Shown: positions 14,441 to 23,032, counted from the stretch's first letter. The stretch is DNA of 32,215 nucleotides from Pleomorphomonas sp. (GCA_030603685.1 JAUVXG010000031.1:1-32215); one strand, 5' to 3'. Notes: a model not told the origin generated them from the sequence alone. A program made the numbers and translations.

Positions 14441-15933
14441 GCTTCGACAAGCCGGAGCTTCTGGCGCGCACCGTCATGACGACTTGCGTCAACTGCGAGC
14501 AGTGCCGCGAGCTGATGGAAGACGCGCCGTGCCAGTATTTCCCGCGCCTGTTCCATCTCGCCGACAGGGCCAAGTCGGGCGGCAGGCCGGTGTCGGGGCA
14601 GGATCTGGCCGAACTCGTCGATCTCTGCAACGCCTGCGGGCAGTGTCCGTGCCGCCCCGTTCAAAGCGATATCCGCAAGGCCAAGAACGCCTTCGTGGAA
14701 CGGGATGGCTTGCCGCTCGCCACCCGCTTCATCGAAAACGTCCAGTTGGTTGGCCGGTTGTGCGGCACCTTTCCCTCGTTGGTCGACGCGGTGATGAAGA
14801 ACCCGCTGCTTGGGCGGCTTGCCCGACGGGTCGTCGGCGTTCATCCGGATCGCAAGATGCCGTCGTTTCCGCGTGACCGTCTGGCACGGTGGGTCGCCCG
14901 GCGCGGTCTTGATCGCCCGACGCAGGCCGAGGGGCGCAAGGTCGCCTATTTCGTCGGCTGCACCGCCCGCTACCTGTTTCCCGAGGTCGCCAAGGCGACC
15001 ATCGAGGTGCTGGAGAAAAACGGCGTCACGGTCTACGTGCCGGACCAGAAATGCTGCGGCATGCCGACCTATCTGGAAGGCGACAAGCCTTTCACCCTCG
15101 ATCTTGTCGCGGCCAACCTGCCGATCCTCCAGCAATGCGTGGAAGACGGCTACGACATCGTGACAGCCTGCCCGACGTGTTCGTTCATGTTCAAGTCGGT
15201 GCTGGCCCGCGACGCTCAGTTCTCGCCGGCCTATCGCGACCGTATTCGGGCGTTGGCGGTTGAATGCGGCGGCGATACGGGGGACATCGCCGAGGTGCTC
15301 ACCGCCGAAGTGTCCGGTCCGTCCGGCCGAACCAGCAGCGTCGCCTCCGAGTTTCTGGCGCCTTGGGTGATCAACTACAATCTCGGCCTGCACGCGGAGG
15401 CGGATCGCGGGGACGTGGGCTATTTTGCCGGCCGGGACGCCTTCCAGCGGATCAAGGTCGCTGCGCATGTCTTCGAGCTCGGCGAGTATCTCGGCATCCT
15501 CGATCGCGAGGGCGCCCTGCGTTTGCCGCCGATGGATTCGCCTCAGAAGCTCGCCTATTTTGCGCCCTGCCATCTCCGGGAGCAGAACATGGGCCGCCCG
15601 TGGCTGCGACTTCTCGAAAAGGCGCCGCAGGCCGACTTATCGCCGGTAGGGCAGCCGATGGACTGCTGCGGACTTGGTGGCATCATGGGGTTCAAGACGG
15701 ACTTCCACGCCGCTTCGCTGGCCATGGGGCGCGGTCTGGTCGATCGGATAGGGGAAGCAGCGCCGGACCGGATCGTTACGGAATGTCTGGCCTGTCGGCT
15801 GCAATTCACCCAAATGCAGGAAAGGCCGGTGTCTCATCCCGTCGAACTGCTGGCTCGGGCCTATCGTGCCGAAGATGACGGGCGCGTTGCCGGCGAGGCC
15901 GGTTGTCGGGCAAAGTCAGGCGGCGGTTCGTGA
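14437..15933 (+). CDS. CCG-domain iron-sulfur oxidoreductase (HdrD/GlpC-like)
   Basis: The 498-residue protein starts by ATGA overlap with the gene before it. An N-terminal ferredoxin-like region has two cysteine groups, C17xxC20xxC23 with C32, and CNACGQCPC; both differ from the standard CxxCxxCxxxCP in the position of the last Cys. Two CCG domains follow: one with VGCTARY, QKCCGMPTYLEGD and CPTC (about residues 170-250), and one with APCHL, DCCGLGGIMGF and CLAC (about 375-455). Such domains hold Fe-S clusters in heterodisulfide reductase, GlpC and lactate-utilisation proteins. No membrane helix is seen. By position it is the likely electron partner of the AOR-family enzyme, passing electrons to quinone or another acceptor. 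The acceptor cannot be told from sequence. Confidence 0.87.
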   Translation: MSFDKPELLARTVMTTCVNCEQCRELMEDAPCQYFPRLFHLADRAKSGGRPVSGQDLAELVDLCNACGQCPCRPVQSDIRKAKNAFVERDGLPLATRFIENVQLVGRLCGTFPSLVDAVMKNPLLGRLARRVVGVHPDRKMPSFPRDRLARWVARRGLDRPTQAEGRKVAYFVGCTARYLFPEVAKATIEVLEKNGVTVYVPDQKCCGMPTYLEGDKPFTLDLVAANLPILQQCVEDGYDIVTACPTCSFMFKSVLARDAQFSPAYRDRIRALAVECGGDTGDIAEVLTAEVSGPSGRTSSVASEFLAPWVINYNLGLHAEADRGDVGYFAGRDAFQRIKVAAHVFELGEYLGILDREGALRLPPMDSPQKLAYFAPCHLREQNMGRPWLRLLEKAPQADLSPVGQPMDCCGLGGIMGFKTDFHAASLAMGRGLVDRIGEAAPDRIVTECLACRLQFTQMQERPVSHPVELLARAYRAEDDGRVAGEAGCRAKSGGGS

Positions 15934-15964
15934 TGGAACGACGGCGGAGACTGGAGGCTGGGGC

Positions 15965-17218
15965 ATGGTGCAGTTGAGTTCGGACGCCTTCGCATTCGGA
16001 GGCGATCTGATGCCGGTCGAAGATGCGCTGGCGTTGATCGCCGCCAGGGTTCCGCCGGTCACCGAGACTGAAAGGGTCGGCCTGATCGACGCCGACGGTC
16101 GTTTTCTCGCTGCTGACCTGATCGCCCCGATCGACCTGCCGGTGTTCGACAATTCGGCGGTCGACGGCTACGCCGTTGCTTACGCCGATCTTGCCGCCGA
16201 TGGGCCCACCGTGTTGCCGGTTGGCGCCAGGGTGGCGGCGGGTCAGGCGGCGCTCGATGCCGTTGCCCGGAAAACGACGGCTCGAATCTTCACCGGAGCC
16301 CCCATGCCGCAAGGCACAGATACCGTCTTCATGCAGGAAGACGTGACCGTGGCGGACGATGGCAGCGTCGAGCTGCCGCCGGGGCTCCGCAAGGGCGCCA
16401 ACTGTCGCCCGCGAGGGGAGGATATCGCCCGGGGAAGCGTGGCCGCACCGGCTGGTCGCCGTCTCGAACCACGCGACATTGCGCTGCTCGCCGCACTCGG
16501 CGTTACCTCGGTTGAGGTTCGCCGCAGGCCGCGTGTCGCCGTGTTCTCGACCGGTGACGAGTTGCGCAATCCGGGGCAGGCGCTCGGCGCGGCGGCGATC
16601 TACGATTCCAATCGCTTTTCCCTGCAGGTCATGCTCAGGCGTGCCGGATGCGATGTGACCGATCTCGGCATTCTGCCCGACGATCGCAGCGTCACGGCCG
16701 AACGTCTCGATGCGGCCGCGCGATCATACGATCTCATCGTGACGTCGGGTGGCGTCTCCACCGGCGAAGAGGACCATGTGCGGGCCGCGATCGCCGCCAA
16801 CGGCTCTATGGTTTTCTGGCGTCTCGGGATCAAGCCGGGGCGCCCGTTGGCCATGGGCATCATCAACGGCACGCCGCTGGTGGGCCTTCCCGGCAACCCG
16901 GTCGCGGTTTTCGTCACCTTCGCGCATGTGCTCCGGCCGTTGGTGACCGTTCTGGCGGGCGGAAGGCCCGCGCCGCTCGTCGCCATGACCGTGCTTTCCG
17001 GCTTTGACTACCAGAAGAAAGCCGGCCGGAGGGAGTATGTCCGCGTGTCCCTCGAACGCTCGGATGGGGGTGCGGTGGCGATGAAGTATCCGGTCGACGG
17101 TGCCGGTGTTCTCACGTCTCTGACCCGCACCGACGGGATGGTCGAGCTGCCCGAGGCGTGCACGGCCATCCGGATCGGCGATCCGGTTTCCTATTATGCC
17201 TACAACCAACTCACCTGA
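15965..17218 (+). CDS. moeA: Molybdopterin molybdenumtransferase MoeA (metal insertase)
   Basis: The 417-residue protein shows the MoeA signature set: FDNSAVDGYAV, FTGAPMPQGTDTV, FSTGDEL, YDSNRF, TSGGVSTGEEDH, KPGRPLAMG and GLPGNPVA. The last ones belong to the MoCF-type domain that binds molybdopterin. MoeA inserts molybdate, or in tungsten users tungstate, into adenylated pterin. The start ATG at 15965 is preceded by GGAGGCTGGGGC and lies 32 bp after the iron-sulfur gene; the longer frame from 15866 overlaps that gene. A copy inside the AOR cluster may be the tungsten-specialised form, as organisms often keep two MoeA proteins. That specialisation is inference. Confidence 0.93.
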   Translation: MVQLSSDAFAFGGDLMPVEDALALIAARVPPVTETERVGLIDADGRFLAADLIAPIDLPVFDNSAVDGYAVAYADLAADGPTVLPVGARVAAGQAALDAVARKTTARIFTGAPMPQGTDTVFMQEDVTVADDGSVELPPGLRKGANCRPRGEDIARGSVAAPAGRRLEPRDIALLAALGVTSVEVRRRPRVAVFSTGDELRNPGQALGAAAIYDSNRFSLQVMLRRAGCDVTDLGILPDDRSVTAERLDAAARSYDLIVTSGGVSTGEEDHVRAAIAANGSMVFWRLGIKPGRPLAMGIINGTPLVGLPGNPVAVFVTFAHVLRPLVTVLAGGRPAPLVAMTVLSGFDYQKKAGRREYVRVSLERSDGGAVAMKYPVDGAGVLTSLTRTDGMVELPEACTAIRIGDPVSYYAYNQLT

Positions 17219-17242
17219 CGGTGCCCCGCGGAGGTTGGCCCG

Positions 17243-18979
17243 ATGAATCTGCCAATCAAGAACTACGTCATGAATTGCCGGTCGACGACCGGAGCCGGCT
17301 CCGATTGCGAGCGGTGTTCGTCCTCGCCAAGACCACAAAGCTTGGCGCGCGGAGGCTGTCGTTCGATGCATCACGGCGATATTCTGGCGGTGCGATCGCG
17401 ATTTCTGTCCACGGGCGCGGTGCCCGACGGCGTGCCGACGCCCCTCGTTCGATCTTGGCAACGGAGCAGTCGGTTCGGTTTCGCGTCTCCGACCCTGGCT
17501 CGGCAACGCGACAGACTGGAAGACGCGGGGTTGAGAAGCCTCAAGGAGCGCAACGCCGATCTGATCGCGTCCTCGCTGGAGGAAATGGCCTCGCTCGCCA
17601 ACGAGCTGAGTGCGTTGGGTGGCGTCGTCATCCTGACCGATCCCACCGGCATCGTGTTGAACAGGCTGGGCGAGGGCGGTTTCTCCGACGATGCCGATCG
17701 GCTGGGTCTCAACGAAGGGGTCGACTGGTCCGAGAACGCCATCGGAACCAATGCCATCGGTACCGTGGCGCTGGAGATGGTTGGCCTGTCGATCATTGGC
17801 GCCGAGCATCTTTTCTGCCTCAACACGTCCCTCAGCTGCTCGGCGGTGCCGATCCTCGATCCATCTGGCCTGCTGGCCGGCGTTCTCGATGTATCGACAT
17901 CCTGCACCGTCGCCCACGACCATCTGCTGCCGTTGCTCAGACGCGCCGTGATCGAGATCGAACGTCGCTTGTTCGACTTGCGTTTTCACGGGCACGCGCA
18001 ACTACGCTTTCATTCCAGCCAGTATCTGTTCGGAGGACCGCGAGACGGGGTGCTGGCCTTTGACGAGGATCGCCTGATCGGCGCCAATCGCGCGGCGCTG
18101 GAGCTTCTGGGGCACGATTGGTCGGCCGTTGGGCGCGCTCGGTTCCAGCATCTGTTCGCCGCCGGTTACGATGTCGCCGAGCAGACGGCAGTGGCCGGTG
18201 AGTGCAGGCTTCGCTCGGCCGACGGAGAGGAGTTCTTCGCGCGTTTGCAGTTGCCGCGCAGGCCGTTGCGTGGACCAGCTCGATCGGGCAGGCACAGTCC
18301 GGTCGCGACGTCCGATGTCGAGGCGGATGGCCAGGAGATGCGGCCGCATCTCGCGCTTGAGAAGATTCAGAACCGGGCGGCGCTCAAGTTTCGTCGGATG
18401 ACGGTTGGCCAACTCATCTATGGCGCCGACCTGATGGACGACTGTGGAGAGGCCATTCTGATTGTCGCTTCCGGTCGTTACCGCTGCTTTGCCTCGCACG
18501 AGGGACGGGAGCTGACCCTGTTCACGCTTGGCTGCGGCGACGCGCTGCCGCTTCGGGCGGACCTCGCGGTGGAAATCACCACCGAGGGTGACGCGGCCTT
18601 GGTTCCGCGCGCGCTGTTCCAAAGGCTGGTTCGCGACTATCCCGAGTTCGGTCGGTGTGTGCTGTCCGTCATCGAAACGCTTCTCGGCCGATCATTGTCG
18701 ATGGTTGGCGACATGGCTTTCCGGAGCGTGCGCTACCGGGTCATTCGGCATATATGCTCGCTTGCCGAACGTGATGGCCGAGAGACGTCAACCGGAACGC
18801 TCATCGATCCGGCCCCGACCGGCGATGAGCTCGCAGCGGCCATAGGGGCGGCGCGTCAGTCCGTCTCGACGATTCTCGCCGAACTCACGCGATCGAACGA
18901 TGTTCTCCGCCCAACGCCGCGCAGTCTCGTGGTCTGCGATATCGAGCGTCTTCGGGCAGAGCTGACGCGTGCGGCGTGA
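17243..18979 (+). CDS. Fusion transcription regulator: Cys-rich N-terminus, AcoR-like GAF and PAS, Crp/Fnr-like HTH
   Basis: The 578-residue protein starts at ATG 17243 with GGAGG upstream, 24 bp after moeA. Residues 1-42 hold Cys12, Cys22, Cys25 and Cys39, a pattern able to bind a metal or Fe-S cluster. Residues about 60-235 match the N-terminal half of AcoR-type sigma-54 activators (VRSWQRSSRFG, GGVVILTDPTGIVL, WSENAIGTNAIGT, LSCSAVPILD, GVLDVSTSC), including a GAF sensor. A PAS-like part follows (about 260-325). Where AcoR has an AAA+ domain, this protein has a Crp/Fnr-type sensor core (about 395-490) and a winged HTH (about 520-575; GDELAAAIGAARQSVSTILAEL). So it should act with the vegetative sigma factor. 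It likely governs the AOR and tup operons in response to a small organic ligand and perhaps redox. Ligand unknown. Confidence 0.8.
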   Translation: MNLPIKNYVMNCRSTTGAGSDCERCSSSPRPQSLARGGCRSMHHGDILAVRSRFLSTGAVPDGVPTPLVRSWQRSSRFGFASPTLARQRDRLEDAGLRSLKERNADLIASSLEEMASLANELSALGGVVILTDPTGIVLNRLGEGGFSDDADRLGLNEGVDWSENAIGTNAIGTVALEMVGLSIIGAEHLFCLNTSLSCSAVPILDPSGLLAGVLDVSTSCTVAHDHLLPLLRRAVIEIERRLFDLRFHGHAQLRFHSSQYLFGGPRDGVLAFDEDRLIGANRAALELLGHDWSAVGRARFQHLFAAGYDVAEQTAVAGECRLRSADGEEFFARLQLPRRPLRGPARSGRHSPVATSDVEADGQEMRPHLALEKIQNRAALKFRRMTVGQLIYGADLMDDCGEAILIVASGRYRCFASHEGRELTLFTLGCGDALPLRADLAVEITTEGDAALVPRALFQRLVRDYPEFGRCVLSVIETLLGRSLSMVGDMAFRSVRYRVIRHICSLAERDGRETSTGTLIDPAPTGDELAAAIGAARQSVSTILAELTRSNDVLRPTPRSLVVCDIERLRAELTRAA

Positions 18980-19431
18980 CCGCCGATGACGCCGTGATCT
19001 GAAAGCCCGGGCAAGCGCCGCCGCGCTTTCGAAGATGGATACCTGTGGTCCGCACGCGATCACCGGCGTCGTCGCGATGAGCTTCTCCCAACAAAATACC
19101 GGACTCGGGAAGAAAACTTACCGGCTCCGACTTGTCGCCTAGGTGACAGCCTTTCCCCAGACGCCAAGATAAATGGGGGCGAGGCGCGGGTATAACGGCC
19201 GGATCAGGAGGAGCATCCTGCCGAACAGGAGCGCTGCAGGAGGAAGGCTGCGCTCGATCTCGTCCAAAACGTTGTAATTTACCGAACTCCGTTAGAAGAC
19301 GGACATGATCTGGCTGGTATTGTCCAAAAGTCCATGTTCCTAAACTGACAGAATATGGTGATGAACATCCTGTCGGGCTACCTTCTCTGGAATAAAACTC
19401 TGTTTTTCCGGAGATATACGTGGAATAACGC
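18980..19431. promoter_or_regulatory. 452-bp upstream region of the tup operon
   Basis: No convincing gene is present. It holds a 16-bp palindrome at 19133-19148 (listed separately) and several possible RNA hairpins: CGG-CAGGA with TCCTG-CCG (19200-19223) and GAGCGC with GCGCTC (19229-19255). The last 150 bases are AT-richer (19270-19420) and probably contain the tup promoter. I see no clear ModE-like box here. The length and the hairpins leave room for a structured leader. Confidence 0.4.
19133..19148. promoter_or_regulatory. 16-bp palindrome upstream of tup, possible regulator site
   Basis: TGTCGCCTAGGTGACA is a palindrome with one mismatched pair. Its length and TGTC...GACA ends fit a dimeric winged-helix regulator such as a Crp/Fnr-type protein. 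The fusion regulator with a Crp-type HTH is encoded immediately upstream, so it is the obvious candidate binder. No second copy was found by eye. Confidence 0.35.
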
Positions 19432-20142
19432 ATGCAGCAGGACGCGATACCCATTTCTTCGATTTTGTCATTGCTTACCGGCGATGGCGGAAACTTCTTG
19501 GGCATCATTCTCCTGTCGCTTCAGGTTACGATTACTGCCGTCACGTGCGCTGGGCTCGTCGGATTGCCCTTGGGCGCCGGTTTGGCTCTGGTCCGCTTTC
19601 CTGGACGCACGGTGATCATCGTGCTGGTGAACACCATGATGGGGTTTCCTCCCGTCGTCGCCGGTCTTGCCATCTTCCTGCTTCTGTCGCGCTCAGGGCC
19701 GCTCGGAGATCTGGGACTGCTCTTTACGCCCAAGGCGATGATGATCGCCCAGTTCGTGCTGGTTTTGCCCATCATCGTCGCGCTGACCCGGCAGACGATC
19801 GAGGACCTCTGGACCGAGTATCAGGATCATATGACCTCTCTTGGCGCCGGTCGGCTGCGTTCCATTCCGACGCTGTTGTGGGACGCTCGCTTCTCGTTGG
19901 TGACGACGCTGCTCGCCGGGCTCGGCCGGGCCAGTGCCGAAGTTGGCGCCATTCTGATCGTCGGCGGCAACATTGCCGGCTTTACCCGTACCATGACGAC
20001 CTCGATCGCCCTCGAGACGTCCAAGGGGGATCTGCCGCTGGCCATGGCGCTCGGCGTCGTTCTCATGAGTCTCACCCTGATCATCAACAGTCTTGCCTTC
20101 GGCATTTCGCGCGTCGGCGCACGGTTCTCAGGGAAAAGCTGA
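19432..20142 (+). CDS. tupB: Tungstate ABC transporter permease TupB
   Basis: The 236-residue membrane protein has about five or six helices. Its EAA-type loop (TSLGAGRLRSIPTLLWDAR) is followed by LGRASAEVGAILIVGGNIAG, a segment characteristic of tungstate/molybdate-type permeases of the TupB group. The stop overlaps the TupC start (TGATG-type overlap at 20140-20144), and TupA follows, giving the order B-C-A. The substrate call depends mainly on TupA. The ATG at 19432 is a reasonable start. Confidence 0.87.
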   Translation: MQQDAIPISSILSLLTGDGGNFLGIILLSLQVTITAVTCAGLVGLPLGAGLALVRFPGRTVIIVLVNTMMGFPPVVAGLAIFLLLSRSGPLGDLGLLFTPKAMMIAQFVLVLPIIVALTRQTIEDLWTEYQDHMTSLGAGRLRSIPTLLWDARFSLVTTLLAGLGRASAEVGAILIVGGNIAGFTRTMTTSIALETSKGDLPLAMALGVVLMSLTLIINSLAFGISRVGARFSGKS

Positions 20143-20870
20143 TGCGCGACACAACGTCCATGCTACCGCTGATCGTGCGCGACCTTCGCCTGGAGATGGA
20201 CGGGCGGATTTTGCTCGACGTTCCCCTGGCACGCATCCAGAACCGGCAGCGCAATGTCATCCTGGGACCGAACGGAGCCGGCAAGTCGCTGTTTCTCAAG
20301 ACTTGCCATGGGCTCATTCCCCCGACATCGGGGCGGATCGAGTATACGCTTCCTGTCTCGACCGCCGAGGTCCGGCGCAAGCAGGCGATGGTGTTCCAGA
20401 AGCCCGTGATGCTTCGCCGGTCGGTTCGGGCCAACTTCACGCATGCGCTCGCCATGGCGGGCGTCGGTTGGTACGAGCGTCGCCGCATCGCCGACGAGAC
20501 CATGGCGCAGTTCGGTCTTTCGGGCTTGGCCGACAGTCCGGCCCGCGTGTTGTCCGGTGGCGAGCAGCAAAGGCTTGCGATCGCTCGCGCCGCGAGCCTC
20601 GGCCCCGATCTGTTGTTTCTGGACGAGCCGACGTCATCGCTCGATCCGACGGCCAGCCGCCAGATCGAGGACATGCTGGACGTGTTGCACGAGCGCGGCG
20701 TCACGCTGGTGCTGACCACGCACGATCTGGGCCTCGCTCGTCGCTTCGCAGACGTGATCTTCTTCTTTCACAACGGTCGGCTCATCGAGGAGAGCGATGC
20801 CGAGCGTTTTTTCACCCAACCCGAAACCGAAGAAGCCAAGGCTTTTCTGGAACATCGCCTGTTCTGGTGA
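20142..20870 (+). CDS. tupC: Tungstate ABC transporter ATPase TupC
   Basis: This 242-residue ATPase has Walker A GPNGAGKS (about residues 43-50), Q loop VFQKPVMLRRSV, signature LSGGEQQRLAIARA, Walker B LLFLDEPTSSLD and H loop TTHDLGLA. The QKPVMLRRSV stretch is common among tungstate and zinc-uptake-like small ATPases. It starts within the TupB stop codon, so the two are coupled. It lacks the long C-terminal Mop/TOBE domain found in ModC, which fits TupC better than ModC. Confidence 0.87.
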   Translation: MRDTTSMLPLIVRDLRLEMDGRILLDVPLARIQNRQRNVILGPNGAGKSLFLKTCHGLIPPTSGRIEYTLPVSTAEVRRKQAMVFQKPVMLRRSVRANFTHALAMAGVGWYERRRIADETMAQFGLSGLADSPARVLSGGEQQRLAIARAASLGPDLLFLDEPTSSLDPTASRQIEDMLDVLHERGVTLVLTTHDLGLARRFADVIFFFHNGRLIEESDAERFFTQPETEEAKAFLEHRLFW

Positions 20871-20906
20871 GGCTGCGCCACATTTTCACGAGATTGGAGA
20901 AACCCA

Positions 20907-21743
20907 ATGCTGCGTCGTATCTTCGTCACCGCTGCGGCGTCCGTACTGGTCGCCATCGGCATGTTGTCGGCGGCCGAGGCCCAAGACCGTTTCATCACCG
21001 TCGCATCGACGACATCGACCCAGGACTCGGGGCTTTTCGACGCGCTGTTGCCGGCGTTTACAGCCAAGACCGGCATTACCGTGAAGGTCATAGCGCAGGG
21101 AACCGGGCAGGCGCTCGACACGGCACGTCGCGGTGACGCCGACGTCGTGTTCGTCCACGCCAAGGCGCAGGAACTCAAGTTCCTGGAGGATCGCTTCGGC
21201 GTGAAGCGCTATCCGGTGATGTACAACGATTTCGTCGTGGTCGGTCCCAAGAGCGATCCGGCAGGCATTGCCGGTGGCAAGGACGTTGCCGTAGCCTTGA
21301 AGGCGATCGCCGACAAGAAGGCGCCGTTCGTCTCCCGTGGCGACAAGTCCGGCACCCATTCCGCGGAACTGAAGCTCTGGAAGGCGGCGGATATCGACCT
21401 GCCGGCAGTGCGGGGTGAGTGGTACCGCGAGATAGGCCAGGGCATGGGCGCGACGCTCAACACGGCAAATGCGATGGCTGCCTACACGCTGTCGGATCGC
21501 GCCACCTGGATCGCCTTTGCCAACAAGGGCGATCTCGGCATCGTCGTGGAAGGCGACAAGAAGCTGTTCAACCAGTACGGCGTCATGCTGGTCAACCCGG
21601 CCAAGTTCTCGACGGTGAAGGCCGACGACGGCCAGGCCTTCATCGACTGGCTGGTGTCGCCGGAAGGGCAGTCCGCCATCGAGAACTATCGCATCGGCGA
21701 TCAGCAGCTCTTCTTTCCGAACGCCAGTGATCCCAAGGCCTGA
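20907..21743 (+). CDS. tupA: Tungstate-binding periplasmic protein TupA
   Basis: The 278-residue protein has a signal peptide (about 1-25, ending AEAQ) and then the TupA hallmark TTSTQDSGL (about 35-43), part of the oxyanion pocket. Other family features are VIAQGTGQALDTARRGDADV, YNDFVVVGP and SRGDKSGTHSAEL. TupA proteins bind tungstate far more tightly than molybdate. This makes the operon a tungstate importer and is the best evidence that the neighbouring AOR-type enzyme uses tungsten. It is the last tup gene and is followed by a terminator-like hairpin. Confidence 0.93.
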   Translation: MLRRIFVTAAASVLVAIGMLSAAEAQDRFITVASTTSTQDSGLFDALLPAFTAKTGITVKVIAQGTGQALDTARRGDADVVFVHAKAQELKFLEDRFGVKRYPVMYNDFVVVGPKSDPAGIAGGKDVAVALKAIADKKAPFVSRGDKSGTHSAELKLWKAADIDLPAVRGEWYREIGQGMGATLNTANAMAAYTLSDRATWIAFANKGDLGIVVEGDKKLFNQYGVMLVNPAKFSTVKADDGQAFIDWLVSPEGQSAIENYRIGDQQLFFPNASDPKA

Positions 21744-21767
21744 TGGGCGTTGACTGAGTTATGAGCG

Positions 21768-21804
21768 GAAGCGGCCGGAGCACCATTTGATTTCCGGCCG
21801 TTTC
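21768..21804 (+). terminator. Hairpin terminator after tupA
   Basis: GAAGCGGCCGGA (21768-21779) pairs with TCCGGCCGTTTC (21793-21804) over 12 positions (one G-U) around a 13-base loop. A short TTT is part of the right arm and there is no long T tract. It most likely ends the tup transcript and separates it from moaA. Confidence 0.65.
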
Positions 21805-21871
21805 AGACGGATGTCAGGACCAGGCGCGTCCATGGAGACGGCGTTTCAGCGAATAGCGGCGGGTAGAGATC

Positions 21872-22870
21872 ATGCAGTCCAGACTCGTTGACGACTTCGG
21901 TCGAGCGATCACCTACCTCAGGGTCTCCGTGACTGACCGGTGCAACTTGCGCTGCGGCTATTGCATGGCCGGTGAGGTCTCTTTCTCGCCGCGTCGGGAT
22001 GTCCTGACCATCGAGGAGCTGGAGTTCCTGACCTCCGCCTTTGTCGCTTGCGGCATCCGCAAGGTCAGGATCACGGGTGGCGAACCGCTGGTGCGCAAAG
22101 GCGTCCTGCACCTGTTCCAGGGACTGTCGCGTCATCTTCGGAGTGGTGACCTTGATGAGCTTTGTCTGACGACCAACGGCATCCTTTTGCCGAAGTTTGC
22201 GCGCGATCTGGCCGACTGTGGCGTTCGTCGGGTGAACGTTTCGCTCGACAGTCTCGATCGCGATCGCTTCGCCGAGATCACGAGCGGCGGCGATCTCGGC
22301 GCGGTCCTGAACGGGATCGATGCCGCCCTTGCGGCCGGTCTGGCGGTTAAGCTCAACGCCGTCGCCCAGAAGGGCTATATCGAGCGCGACGTCTTCGACC
22401 TCGTCCAGTTCGCCCAGGACCGCCAGCTGGATGTCTCGTTCATCGAGACCATGCCGCTCGGGGAGGTCAAGACCAGTTGCGCGGATCGCTATCTTCCGCT
22501 TGCCGAGCTGCGGCGGCTTATCGAGGGGCGCTGGAGGCTCACCGATGTCGACGTCACAACAGGCGGTCCCGCGCGGTACGCCCGGATCGAGGAAACCGGT
22601 GGGCGGATCGGGTTCATCACCGCTTTGAGCGACTGTTTCTGCGAGGGCTGCAACCGCCTCCGGTTGAGCGCCACCGGAGGGCTCTATACCTGCCTTGGTC
22701 ACGATGATTTCACCGATCTTCGCGCGATCATTCGCCGGGAGGGTGGGGCGGTCGGACTTGAGGGGGCCATTCGCGCCGCCGTCGCTGGCAAGCCGAAATC
22801 CCACGAGTTCGGCACCACGCCGGGCAGAGAGCCTGCGCTCAAGAGATACATGTCGGCCCTGGGCGGATGA
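21872..22870 (+). CDS. moaA: GTP 3',8-cyclase MoaA
   Basis: The 332-residue radical SAM protein has the N-terminal cluster motif CNLRCGYC (Cys27, Cys31 and Cys34 region), the SAM-binding TGGEPLVRKG, and the C-terminal second-cluster motif CFCEGCNRLRLS...GLYTC. It ends ALGG, the Gly-Gly tail needed for the reaction. With MoaC it makes cyclic pyranopterin monophosphate from GTP, the first step of molybdenum and tungsten cofactor synthesis. No moaC, moaE or mogA is near, so this copy may add capacity for the tungsten enzyme. It lies downstream of the tup terminator and probably has its own promoter. Confidence 0.93.
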   Translation: MQSRLVDDFGRAITYLRVSVTDRCNLRCGYCMAGEVSFSPRRDVLTIEELEFLTSAFVACGIRKVRITGGEPLVRKGVLHLFQGLSRHLRSGDLDELCLTTNGILLPKFARDLADCGVRRVNVSLDSLDRDRFAEITSGGDLGAVLNGIDAALAAGLAVKLNAVAQKGYIERDVFDLVQFAQDRQLDVSFIETMPLGEVKTSCADRYLPLAELRRLIEGRWRLTDVDVTTGGPARYARIEETGGRIGFITALSDCFCEGCNRLRLSATGGLYTCLGHDDFTDLRAIIRREGGAVGLEGAIRAAVAGKPKSHEFGTTPGREPALKRYMSALGG

Positions 22871-23032
22871 GGTACCCTGGCCCACAAGGGAGCTCCTGAA
22901 GCGCCAACGTCCGAAGGTCCGCCCGGCGAGCAAGGACTGATACGGACTGTCTATGTGGTGGGGCCGCGGCTATCGCTTAGACTTCAGCAACTCGCATCCC
23001 TGTAGGATTGCCGACACAGGGGGCTTTTGACG

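Noticed and set aside
19270-19300. A possible ModE-like box upstream of tupB
   Set aside because: The arms near GTTGTAATTT and CCGTTAG do not form a palindrome with the 8-base spacing of the two boxes near the AOR gene.
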